From assembly GCA_022606425.2 (NCBI GenBank), contig JAHDVF020000883.1:1364001-1428000 (forward strand): a stretch of DNA of 64,000 nucleotides, in the 5' to 3' direction. Under the pieces are notes generated by a model. It did no database searches. It saw only the letters and a program-made list of their open reading frames with translations, and was not told the origin of the DNA. How positions within the stretch are numbered: the stretch's first letter is position 1; each line of letters begins with the position of its first letter. Positions 11,824-21,999 of the stretch are shown in pieces. This DNA is from Lepidostoma basale (Eukaryota; Arthropoda; Insecta; Trichoptera; Lepidostomatidae). The position numbers and the translations under genes are program-made.

Positions 11824-11949
11824 ATTTTGTATTTAGCGTGCTTCCACTTCTGTTTATGTTCGACCGGTTTCGGCAGCTCAGAAGATGGCAGCAAGCTGCC
11901 GAAACCGGTCGAACATAAACACAAGCGGAAGCACACAAAATACATAATA
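11824..11949. repeat. Near-perfect palindrome with GAAACCGGTCG core
   Basis: Arms of about 50 bp meet around AGAAGATGGCAGCAAGCTGCC; GTTTATGTTCGACCGGTTTC on the left is matched by its complement on the right. Confidence 0.8.
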
Positions 11950-12013
11950 ATACAGAAATATTGTATCAATTTTTTTTGGTTTTCATTATATAAAAATAAG
12001 TTATTTTATAGAT

Positions 12014-12288
12014 AAACTAACTAACTAACTAACCATCATGCCGTTTCCCCGAAGAGGTAGGCAGAGAGGATGGACCTCCATACCGTTCTGTCCTGACACA
12101 CCTAGATTCCTCCACATTCAAACATCGTAACATGCACGCTCGTTGATTTTTCCGACTTCGAAAGTGGCCGCCTTTTTGATTAATTTGGTCATGCCTTGCT
12201 TTCCTTGGTCTTCCGCGCCTTCTCTATCCACTCACACTGTTTGTATACATTCTTCTCTCGTCTATTCCTTTCATATGTCCAAACCATC
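12014..12288 (-). pseudogene. LINE-T 3' end
   Basis: Starts with AACTAACTAACTAACCATCA on the plus strand; minus-strand frame gives tail residues with stops. It runs into the composite unit below. Confidence 0.7.
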
Positions 12289-12656
12289 TCAGGGATCCTT
12301 TTTTAATTTTACTTATGATGCAATCATCTGCCTTACATTTCTTACATATTTCGTCGTTCGGTATTCTATCATATATCGTTTTTCCGCACATTCTTCTCAG
12401 TGATCTCATTTCTACGGCATTTATCCTACATTGGCACAAGAACTCCATTATGTACTGCCGTCTTATGGATATATTTTATGTAACGAATTCTTACAATGAA
12501 ATGAAAACGACAGCTCTGAAATAATTAAATAACTAACCATCACGCCACCTCTCCGAAGGGTTATGCAGAAATAATGGATCGTCACACTGTTCTTTCCTGA
12601 AATTTCTCTCGCTTCCTCCACATTCATACACGTGAATTCTACACCAGACCAAAGAC
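12289..12656 (-). repeat. Composite repeat, unit 2
   Basis: Same succession as 6105-6460: LINE-T block, joint with GTAACGAATTC, second LINE-T tail (ACCTCTCCGAAGGGTTATGC) and SINE scrap (GAATTCTACACCAGACC). Confidence 0.7.
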
Positions 12657-12734
12657 ACATTATCGTGACCCTTTACTAATACGAGTATTATAACACAAAA
12701 AAGGACGGACTTGCCTTAATGGTTGACCCTAGGC

Positions 12735-12845
12735 ACGCCACTGGTTACCATGTATGAATGTAGAGGACCTTGAGAGGTATGTCAGGACAGGGCAGTATGA
12801 CTGTCCATCGTTTCTGTCGGCGTGATGGTTAGTTAGTTAGTATTC
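12735..12845 (+). pseudogene. LINE-T tail scrap
   Basis: ATGTATGAATGTAGAGGA through GGCGTGATGGTTAGTTAGTTAG. Confidence 0.6.
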
Positions 12846-12866
12846 TATTTTTTTTTATATTGAAAT

Positions 12867-15019
12867 AACTAACTAACTAACTAACTAACTAACCATCACG
12901 CCGTCTCCCCGAAAGGGTAGGCAGAAAGAATGGACTGTCACACTTTAATCGATGCGGCACTCCATCCTTCTCTTTTCGCCCCGCGAGAGACGCGGTGTGA
13001 TGGGTTGCGAACCTCATCGCCACCAATAGGCATCTCCCGCGCACACTTCGATCTTCCAACATCCACAAAATAAATCTAAAACAAATAATATAAAATACAA
13101 TGATATAAAATAAAATAACAAAATAAAAATAATTTATACAAAATGTTATTTTTAGATGGTGCACATTTTGTCTATTTAATTTATGTTCCACGAATCCACC
13201 ATTTTTTAAATTTAGCACATAATTTAATAACACATAATGTTTTTCCGATGTTGCACATGTTGACATGGAGATCCGGACTTTTGTGTTTATTTAATTTATG
13301 TTACACGTATCCACCGTTTTTTAAATTAGCTGTTATATGATTTAATTAATGTTCCACGTATCCATTTTTTTATTTGGCAGTAATTAGGCACTTAAAACCA
13401 ACCAACACCAGCAAGAACTTTAAAAGAATATTGAAGAAATTTTTCAAATTGTCATTGGAACAAATGAAAAATTTATTTTTACACCTGTCAAAATTCTTTA
13501 TATAAACGAAAAAAACTTGTATAATTTTGACATCAAAACAGTACAAACGTATTACGTCTCACAATTAACTATTATAAAGTGCGGCAACAATCAAATTGAC
13601 CAAAACAATTCACTTATACACGTAATTTCTCCAAAATCACGGGAGCACCACATGAACCAAACCAAATTTTCAAAATCAGAATCAAGGTAATATTGAAATA
13701 AAAAAGTATAAATTTGATTGAAACCCAAAAAGTTCGCACCCTGTTTTATTTTAAGGTGTGGTGATTTGAAACAAAGTTTGAGAATCTCTGGGCTAGACGA
13801 CTAAATGGAAACTGCAAGTGTTTTTGTCAACAAGTAATTTTTCGTGGTTCAGATATGCAGTCGTGACTCTTTCTCACGGTCAAATATACTCGTATATGCG
13901 CACATCGGAATAATTCTGATGAATCATATGTTTGTCTGACTATTCCGTTATAAATAAACTGCTTGTTGTTGAGATAGTCATGTTTTTAGAAGTGAAATTT
14001 CTAATGTGACGGATAGCCCTGGAGAGGTCATACAAGAAGAGCCGTTCCCAAGTATTATAAATGGGACAAAGCTAGGAATAAGAACAATTCATATGAATGA
14101 ACACGTCAGTTTTCTAAAAGTTTTATAATATTTTATGGGAATGACATGTTTCGCCCTTCTAAGGCATTATCAAATATCAAAACATTTGATAATGCCTTAG
14201 AAGGGCGAAACATGTCATTACCATAAAATATAAAAAAAACGGAAAAAATGTCGGAAAATGTAAAGAGAAAAAATAAAATAATTTCATGGTTTCCAAGCTA
14301 TTTTGTCATTTCGACAATTTTGAAAATGCACAAAAATAACGATTTGTTTTATTTATATGAACAAATAAACACCAAATTTAAATTTCTATATCAGAGAGCT
14401 ATTTTGTTGTTTAAATTAAAATAGTTATTTCAATAAATAGTCGTACATATGTAACGCTATATTTTTACTGCAAACTTTCTTGTAATGCAAATAAAATTCG
14501 GTATCCCAGCAAGTTTGTTTTGGTTAACATGAATGGTTTGAAAATACTAAAAAATTTACACATTTATAAGGCTTCAGGAATGTTTTTAATATAGTATAAT
14601 ACATCCAAGGGCTACTTATATTGCAACCACATCCATTTATATATTTTTGAAATTTAATGTGTTATAATTTATATATGTCATTAACACGCTATAAGAGTGG
14701 TTATGGAATTGTATATACGAGTATATAATAGTTTAAAGACATTATATTTTTATTATTTATATCATTTATTTTTATTTATTTTATTTTATTTTATATCATT
14801 GTATTTTATATAATTTGTTTTAGATTTATTTTGTAGACGTTGGACAATCGAAGTGTGCGCGGGAGATGCCTATTGGTGGCGATGAGGTTCGCAACCCATC
14901 ACACCGCGTCTCTCGCGGGGGCGAAAAGAAAAGGATGGAGTGCCGCATCGATTAAAGTGTGGCAGTCTATTCTTTCTGCCTACCCTCTCAGGGAGTCGGC
15001 GTGATGGTTAGTTAGTTAT
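12867..15019. repeat. 2.15-kb composite bounded by ~245-bp inverted LINE-T-like ends
   Basis: Left arm 12867-13115 and right arm 14779-15019 are reverse complements, including the TAAC/TTAG tails and a segment absent from other LINE-T tails (GCCACCAATAGGCATCTCCC). The interior has short tandem repeats (13170-13375), a Penelope-like scrap (13375-13500) and a family P palindrome. No transposase seen. Confidence 0.8.
14124..14232. repeat. Family P palindrome
   Basis: Arms of about 50 bp around ATCAAAAC; each contains TGATAATGCCTTAGAAGGGC followed by GAAACATGTC. Confidence 0.8.
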
Positions 15020-15069
15020 AAAAAAAACTTCTAGAAAACTTACGTTTTCATTCGTATTCTTCTTGTTCT

Positions 15070-15410
15070 TTTAGACCTTTGGTCTGTTCTTGTAACCAGG
15101 CTGGCCTCTCTTGGGAGGTCTCCCAGCTATCCCTCCATCTCTTTGTTGCCGGTAGCCGGCAGGAATCTGATACGCCACAGCGTCGTAGGGTCCATCCTCT
15201 GCACGTGCGCATTCCAGTATCTTCTGCGTTGTCTGCCCCATCTCACGACATCCTCCACCTTGCAGATCTCGCGGATAGCCATGTTCCTCACCCTATCTCG
15301 GAGAGGCCTTTCTGTTATCATCCTCAGCGTCCGCATCTCTGCAACCCGTACTTTAACGTTCGTTCTTGTGGTATCCGCTCTGGTTTCAATGCTATATGCT
15401 ATATTCATTC
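15070..15410 (-). pseudogene. LINE-C-related 3' part
   Basis: Minus frame: IETRADTTRTNVKVRVAEMR, PLRDRVRNMAIREICKVEDV, RRRYWNAHVQRMDP. No RT palm is left. Confidence 0.65.
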
Positions 15411-15472
15411 GTATTAAAATAATTTTATATGGAGTTTTATATCATTGTTCAAGAAACAATAAATAGGAATAA

Positions 15473-15640
15473 GAAGATTGCAGAAATGAAAACATTGCGA
15501 CCTATCGTGGGTACCCTTAGAGATAGGGCACCTAACGAAGAGATTTGCAGAACCTGAAGTATGTATGATATTGTGAAATGGAATAGGCAGAGAATACGAT
15601 TTTGGAAGGATTACATCGATAGACCCAGCGTTGATTCCCA
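15473..15640 (+). pseudogene. LINE-C scrap on plus strand
   Basis: KKIAEMKTLRPIVGTLRDRA and NRQRIRFWKDYIDR with an in-frame stop between. Confidence 0.55.
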
Positions 15641-15715
15641 AGAAAGTGTTCACCAGGAATACCACAAAAATGATTGAAGTGAAAGCAAATTCGATATTCT
15701 GTCTAAATCTTCTTC

Positions 15716-16015
15716 TTTCTTCGATGGCCCTACAGCCCATATCGAGCCTTAGCCTCCAGTATTCTTCGCCTCCAACTCCTCCTGTCCTCCGCTTCGACCC
15801 TCCAATCTGACACTCTTAACAATCTTGTTCCATCTCTCCCAACTTCATCCTCCCGTCGCAGCCTTGGTCGTCCAATTGGTCTTCTACCACTTGGGTGCCA
15901 CTCCAGCAATCTTTTTGGGGTTCGCGATGACGGCATCCTCTGCACGTGACCGGCCCATCTCAGTCTATTCAGTCTGACCTGTGTGGAGAGACTGTCTAAA
16001 TAGAATACAAAACTA
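15716..16015 (-). pseudogene. LINE-E 3' part
   Basis: RLNRLRWAGHVQRMPSSRTP, GRRPIGRPRLRRED and WRRRILEAKARYGL. The copy ends against a LINE-T scrap (16016-16060). Confidence 0.65.
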
Positions 16016-16149
16016 ACTAAATAACGCGGGGTACGCAGAGAGGATGGACCGCCATAGCTTGCTTGAATCAAGAAGAGGAAGAAATTTCTAAAGCGTCGTA
16101 GGGAAAATTGGTCACGAAAAGTTTAGCCTCTAATAACATTATTGTTATT

Positions 16150-16250
16150 TTTTTCATATATTTCATATATCCAGAGATTCGGTGTGGCAATCCTGGCAGT
16201 TGCCACTCTACCACGAAGGCCGACGTGGCACCATAACCAACCATCATATT
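16150..16250 (-). repeat. tRNA-SINE fragment
   Basis: The plus strand has CACTCTACCACGAAGG, the complement of the A-box region of the SINE described at 34760-35015. Confidence 0.5.
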
Positions 16251-16320
16251 TTCTGAATGTGGAATTTTACACCAATGTTTAAAAATAAATATATAATTTC
16301 ATTATGTTCTGTTGTTTCAG

Positions 16321-16443
16321 ATAACCCTTCTGCTTGTGTTCCTCGCACTGTGTTTGAGTGTTGGCGAAGCGAGACCTTCGTGGACACTGCCAGCCATCAC
16401 GTTTGTAAAGAAATTCCGTCAGATGACGCAGTGCGCTCATGAT
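16321..16443 (+). CDS. Peptide gene exon: signal peptide and N-terminus
   Basis: 123 nt, phase 0. Acceptor TGTTGTTTCAG, donor GAT|GTAAGTAG (near-consensus). It encodes the hydrophobic leader, the RPSW start of the mature chain and the first cysteine (QCAHD). Confidence 0.75.
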
Positions 16444-18317
16444 GTAAGTAGTTTCTAAACTTCTTTCATTTTGAAATGTTAAAATTTAATGTTTTATTCT
16501 TCTTCTTTGTGGCATCATCAAACTTGTCTTATATGTCGTAGGAATTCCCCTAAAAAATTCTCATATTTCACTTGCCAGTGTGGTGAGAGGTTTGACCGAC
16601 TTTATGCTGTTTCCAGGGGCGCCAGGTGTTAAAGTAACACCACACGTTGAGGTTCCTTTCTTGCTCCAATGTTTTATTTAAGTATTTATTATTATACCAC
16701 TATACCAACGGTTTGCAATTTCGTTAGTCAAAATAGACAAATTAGTCAAAATTATCGGAAGTTACAACAGATTCAGGAGCGATTTTTTTTTACAATAACG
16801 TACATCCCAAATACCTATACAATTATTTAAGAATCTTCATCTTCTTCTTAGTGAAGATCTTGCGATCTGTTTAGACAGTATATTAAATTTCGTCCTGTGA
16901 TGAAGACGTCCATCTCTTTGGTTGACGGCTTTTTGGAGTCTCTTGGGAATCGCTGGGTCCATTCTTTCGATGTTGTTCCATCAGAATCGTCTTCTCTGCC
17001 TACTCCATGTCACAATGTCATCAATTTCGCAGGATCTGCGAATCTCTTGGTTGGGTATCTTACTCTAAGGGTTCTAACCACGATTCGCAATGATTTCATT
17101 TCTGGTGCTCTTAAGAGATATTTGGTTCTGACAGTAGATGCTCTTGATTCGATGGCGCAAGTCATTATGGGTTCGATGCATGTTTTGTAGATCCTGACTT
17201 TGCTTTCCACTATCATATTATGCTTATTGTCCCAAAAGAGTGTCCCTTAGGCATTTGGAGATAGCTGCTGCTTTATTTGTCTGTTTTTTAACTTCGTTAT
17301 AAAGATCACTGTAACTAGATATCTCCACATCCATATATCTGAACTTCATGACCTGTTCTATGGGTCTATCGTCTACAACCAGTTTGCATCTGAGAGGCTG
17401 TTTGGATATTGTTGGACATTTTTTTTTGTTGACGGATATCGTCATAATATACTTCTCAGAATCAAAATGGAACCTATAAAGCATTTGTTACAGATCGTCT
17501 TCACTTTCTGCCAGTATTATTATTATTATTTTATTGAAAAAACTCCTTACATCATTACAGCGTGAGCCAAATCGATGTAAAGGGTAAAAAAAAGAATATC
17601 AAAGGAAATATACGAGTACATAGAATCTTATGAATAGGAATATGCCAGCTATTTCCTTGCTGCCTTTATCGTAAGGGTATTCACGAATTCGCCATAATTG
17701 CATCCAAAGAGGTCTATCTCTTTTGCAACCTCATTTAAAAAACGAATCGCTTTCAATACAGGAGAACTTCGAAGGGTCTCTGTGTGGCAATTTGGGGCAT
17801 AAAATAATATATGCCCCCTTGCTCTGCTATAACTATGCAGTATCGTTGCACCGTCAGCATAGCATACCAAATTAATTAGCTTTTCTCCCATCCTATATCC
17901 GAGGTTAAGAAATGCCACCATTTCTATGATCTTGTCCATTATGAGATTTAAAAGGAACGGACTGAGCCTGTCACCCTGTCTGATTCCTGATATAGCAGGT
18001 ATCCCCCTAGAGAGCTCATCATTTGCTTTAATGATCATTTTGCCATTAGTGTTAAGGTCTTGTATTGTTTTTTTTTTTAATTATAGATGGTGATATGCCT
18101 CTTCTCAACAGAATATTTAAGAATCAAATGTAAAAATCACTGATTTTAATGTTTTTTAAATAAATAAAAATTCTTTTATTACCAGGGCGAGATTTTGGAG
18201 CTGTGCCAGAGATGTGCTAAGGCGACAAAGTCTAACTTCGCGTATCCCATGTGCTGTGCTGATGAAGAAGACGCCATTCGCTGGTGTACCGACTACATCT
18301 ATTTTGGTATACAATAA
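16321..18317 (+). CDS. Small secreted cysteine-rich peptide (two exons seen, start exon missing)
   Basis: Two exons join in phase 0 to give 84 residues. The first residues (ITLLLVFLALCLSVGEA) form a hydrophobic signal-peptide core with a likely cut before RPSW. The mature part starts RPSWTLPAITFVKKFRQM and has six cysteines spaced C-x9-C-x2-C-x12-CC-x9-C, ending YIYFGIQ and TAA. I do not recognise the family. The shape suggests a secreted peptide with three disulfides, such as a neuropeptide-like or hormone-like precursor. A dibasic KK lies near the N-terminus. The initiator Met must be in an upstream exon, because the frame upstream of the acceptor is closed by TAA. No repeat or LINE similarity is seen in it, and clean splice borders argue for a real host gene. 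Confidence 0.75.
16500..16855. other. Intron DNA, nothing recognised
   Basis: Part of the peptide-gene intron. AT-rich; no frame or repeat recognised. Confidence 0.5.
16860..18080 (-). pseudogene. LINE-C copy inside peptide-gene intron, split by a nested element
   Basis: Minus frames: GIRQGDRLSPFLLNLIMDKI, VCYADGATIL (YADD to YADG), QPLRCKLVVDD, KTCIEPIMTCAIES. Interrupted by the insert at 17518-17833. It lies antisense to the peptide gene and is dead. Confidence 0.75.
17518..17833 (-). repeat. Nested ATT-tailed LINE 3' end
   Basis: Tail of TTATTATTATTATT on the left; CAGCGTGAGCCAAATCGATG shared with 41890-41950. Flanks CAGTAT on both sides (CCAGTATT / GCAGTATC) look like a target duplication. 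Confidence 0.65.
18186..18317 (+). CDS. Peptide gene terminal exon: five of six cysteines
   Basis: 132 nt including TAA, after acceptor TTATTACCAG. It encodes GEILELCQRCAKATK, then AYPMCC and IRWCTDYIYFGIQ. AATAAA overlaps the stop region at 18313-18318, but whether it is the used poly(A) signal cannot be told. Confidence 0.78.
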   Translation, partial: GEILELCQRCAKATKSNFAYPMCCADEEDAIRWCTDYIYFGIQ

Positions 18318-18477
18318 ACATCTTCTTCCATCCACCAACCGACTCCCCGAAGACTCTACAATTGACAGCACCCATCGCAAGCATCTTAATCATGTGAATC
18401 AACGTAATTAGAGATACTGCAAAAACACGAGTTCCTTGTTAAAAAATGTTTTGGTTCCTTGAACACAATGCGTGAAC

Positions 18478-18955
18478 TCAACGGTTAACGTACAAAAATA
18501 TTTTAACCATTGTGTGCACATCGTGTTAACACGAGGGTTAACCTACAAAAATAGTTTAACCCTTGTGTCTTCAGTACGTTAACACTAGGGTTAACCTACT
18601 AATGCTCGTATTGAAATGTTGAAAGTTTACATAAAAAAAAAGCTGTTCAATTGTGGTTACACAATACAGTAATACAAGGGTTAACTTAAAAAGTTACTAC
18701 TAAAATATTTGTATTCATTGAACGAAACCACAATATTTAAAAACATTTGAAGCATCGTATCCATAGAATAATGAGGCAAGGGTTTAGCTACAATGTGCCC
18801 ACAGAATTATATTTTTAGGACTAACGTACGAAAATGTTAACCGTTGTGTTTAGGTAATATTAACACAATGGTTAAAGTGCTCTAACCTTTGTGTTCACGG
18901 AGTATTAACCATTGTGTTAACGTACACAATTACTTTAACCCTTGTGTGACTTAAT
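18478..18955. repeat. GTTAAC-rich degenerate tandem/palindromic repeat
   Basis: Units of about 53-54 bp with GGTTAACGTACAAAAATA, AACCATTGTGTG and GTTAACAC. Later units are degenerate and partly inverted. Confidence 0.7.
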
Positions 18956-18959
18956 GAAG

Positions 18960-20000
18960 ATTTTTTTACAACGATTATTTTTTCTAATATTGGAACAATG
19001 TGAATAAAAGTTTATAAAATGAATTTAAAAAACTTGATAGTAATTGTAGAGCTTTTTGAAAATGGCGCTTTTCTCACAACATAAAAGTAACGAAATATAT
19101 TAATATTTTGTTACTTTTAATAAAATAGTTAATCTTATATAAAAAAATATATGAAAGGTGGAATGGTAGGTTGGAAAAAGATGATGAAGAAACGCGAAGT
19201 AAGATAGACTTGCAGAAGATAGTTGTATTATTTTGTTAGATTTCGAAACCGATAACTATTCTAACCACCTTGTATTGTATATTATACCATATAAAGTACA
19301 GGGTGAATGTTTTTTTTATATATCCAAATGGATTATTGCAAAAACACGAGTTCCTTGTTAAAAAGTGTTTTGGTTCCATTGATACAATGCGTGAACTCAA
19401 CGGTTAACGTACAAAAATATTTTAACCATTGTGTGCACATCTTGTTAACAGTTAAAAAAAAGCGATTCAAACAGTAAAAAAAACATGTCGGTTTTGGGAA
19501 GGGATCAAATAATACAATTACTAATAATGTATTAATGATTGCATTTCACGGAAGAATGAAGAGTAAACTGAAAGAAGATGTATGAAAGTATGAGAAAAGA
19601 GATTAGTCTATAATTTTAGCGTTAAAAATCATCAAGGTAACAGATCAAAGAGAATTTACATATCTACATCCGAAGGCCATAATGTCTTAAATGATTTTTT
19701 GGCGTTCTATGACAGATTTTTATAATGTTTTGAATGCATGAAGAGCAATTGTCTCTCTTTACAGATTTTTTACTATACTATAATATATTGTGAGTTTGAA
19801 ATATTGAAAAACTGGATTATGGGCCTATGGATAACATTATACGAGTTCGTATGCAAACTCACTTCGGCCAAAAAATCACTTTAAAACTTATGGCTCCCAG
19901 ATTCAGATATATTTGTTCTTCGTGCCGCAAAGTTAACCTTAAAATCACTGTGAAAACCGTAAAAATCATGAAATGTAACCATAAATAATGGATTAAAATA
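18960..20000. other. Anonymous DNA with a duplicated 115-bp block
   Basis: 19332-19450 repeats 18420-18540 (AACACGAGTTCCTTGTTAAA, CAACGGTTAACGTACAAA). The rest is AT-rich with no coding signal. Confidence 0.6.
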
Positions 20001-20009
20001 GATGTTTTT

Positions 20010-20110
20010 ATGGAAATAAAAATTATTGTCTGGTGTAAAATTCACGTGACAATAAAATGGAGATAGATTAGCTACCTATCGCATGTCATGGGAATCAATG
20101 GACAACTACC
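20010..20110 (+). repeat. tRNA-SINE body fragment
   Basis: TTGTCTGGTGTAAAATTCAC, GACAATAAAATGGAGATAGA and GCTACCTATCGCATGTCATG match the SINE body in plus orientation. Confidence 0.6.
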
Positions 20111-20227
20111 ACATTTAAAAATGGCTTTAATAACATCCCAAATCAGCGATAAATGTTACGCATTTAGAAATTAAAAAAATTATCAAATAAAATTTTCTCT
20201 TTCTTTGAATTGAAACTTGTAAAATGC

Positions 20228-20880
20228 TTATATAATGGATCCAAAATTATCATTAGGTTACATTGTAATCGATCCAAAATTATCATTTGGTAACATTGTA
20301 ATGGATCCAAAATTATCATTTGGTAACATCGTAATGGATCCAAAAGTAACGTTTGGTAACATTGTTATGAATCCAAAATGATCATTTAGTAATTTATTGT
20401 TTCTTGAACAATGATGTAAAACTCCATATTAAATTAAAACGAATGAAAACGTCCGTTTTCTAGAAGTTTTTGAACAAGAAGACATTTGATAATGCATTAG
20501 AAGGGCGAAACATGTCATTCCCATAAAATATAATAAAACTTCTAGAAAACTGACGTTTTCATTCGTATTAATCATTTGGTAACATTGTAATGGATCCAAA
20601 ATTAAGATTTGGTTACATTGTAATGGGTCCAAAATTAAGATTTGGTAACATTGTAATGGGTCCAAAATTAACATTTGGTAACATTGTAATGGATCCTAAA
20701 GTAATGTTTGGTAAAATTGTAATGGATCCAAAATTAACGTTTGATAACATTGTAATTGATCCTAAAGTAATGTTTGGTAACATTGTAATGGATCCAAAAT
20801 TAACGTTTGGTAACATTGTAATGGCTCCAAAATTAACGTTTGGTAACCTTGTAATGGATCCAAAATTGAAGTTATTGGGG
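20228..20880. repeat. 33-bp minisatellite, split by a family P insertion
   Basis: The unit ATTGTAATGGATCCAAAATT plus 13 more bases repeats about 5 times before and 9 times after the insert at 20399-20570. As 33 = 3x11 it gives an open frame (20590-20883) of 11-residue repeats (MDPKLTFGNIV). I regard this as non-genic. Confidence 0.85.
20399..20570. repeat. Family P element with 32-bp terminal inverted repeats
   Basis: 20439-20470 and 20536-20567 are inverted (CGTCCGTTTTCTAGAAG). The core is TTGATAATGC...GGGCGAAACATGTC. Confidence 0.75.
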
Positions 20881-21061
20881 TGAAATTAAAGCTTGTCATC
20901 ACAAGTTAAATTTCCTATTATTTTTTTGATCTGTTACTTATATCGTTCATTTTAGTTTATAGATTCATAAATATGTTCCTAAATTACCATCTTAACCATA
21001 GGTAATATTATATTAAATAAGAATATAATCAAATCTATATATTAGCTTTTAAAAACATGTT

Positions 21062-21172
21062 CCTTTAGCTTGTACCTAATTCATTATAATTATGCGCCCT
21101 TGAGGTGATTACTTCACAAAAACAGCGCTTTAAAAGTTAGCATATTATTATTATTATTATTATTATTAAACT
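21062..21172 (+). repeat. LINE-L 3' tail
   Basis: TGCGCCCTTGAGGTGATTAC, GCGCTTTAAAAGTTAGCATA then TTATTATTATT. Same ending as the long copy at 46548-47993. Confidence 0.7.
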
Positions 21173-21298
21173 TCATCCATCTCATAATATATGTTAGTTT
21201 ATAAGTTGTCAAATCATACATTTTCCTAAAATATATTCCTAATAGAATATGCGAGAGAGTTATAGGTGTAAGAGATATAAACAAATAACCTAACCTAA

Positions 21299-21905
21299 CT
21301 TCTTCTTCTTCAAGTGCCCTGTCGGGTCCCCCGAATGTTGGCGATCATCTCGGCGAACCTGCCCTGTCCTGCGCCGCTCGGAACACTTCCTCCACACTTC
21401 GGATGCCGTTCCACTCCCTCACGTTTCGCAGTCAGGACATTTGTCTCCTTCCGGGCCTACGGCGTCCCTCAATTTTTCCCTCCAATATCAGTTGGAGAAG
21501 GTGGTACTTTTCCCCACGCAGTATATGACGCAGATGTGAGATCTTTCGAACCTCGATAGTTCATAACAATTCCCTGTCAACTCTAGCTCGCCTCAGGACT
21601 TCGGTATTGGTAACCATGTCTGTCCAGGGAACTCTGAGTTTCGGCGATGGAGCCACATTTCAAATGCTTCCAGTCTGTTCATTGAGTTAACTTTCAAGGT
21701 CCAAGTTTCACACCCGTACAATAAAACAGACCACACCTAGCATTTGATCATTCTCTGTCGGAGTTTCAAGTTTACGTTATCATTGCAGAAGAGTGATTTC
21801 ATTTTATTAAACGTAGCTCTTGCTGCCTCAATTCTGCATTTTATCTCTACATCTGGGTCAAGAGAATATGAAGATCGCCTCCGCAATCTTCAAGAAGAGA
21901 TGGAG
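21299..21905 (-). pseudogene. LINE-F 3' part flanked by CCTAA repeats
   Basis: Minus frames contain LEAFEMW-type, TWTLKVNSMNRL-type and the GAA-type tail (plus TTCTTCTTCTTC). CCTAACCTAAC occurs on both sides (21284-21298, 21930-21955). Confidence 0.65.
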
Positions 21906-21999
21906 CGATCACAGGCTAATTCGACCGACTGCTAACCTAACCTAACCTAACTTAACATCTGTTATAAGTGAGGTTAGATTTTACAATCTTGTTCTGATC

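Noticed and set aside
20228..20880. Possible CRISPR array (regular 33-bp repeats)
   Set aside because: There are no unique spacers between repeats and the DNA is animal nuclear; it is a plain tandem repeat.
20590..20883. 97-codon open frame of 11-residue repeats (MDPKLTFGNIV)
   Set aside because: It is a 33-bp minisatellite; the opposite strand is open too and there is no start context or splice support.
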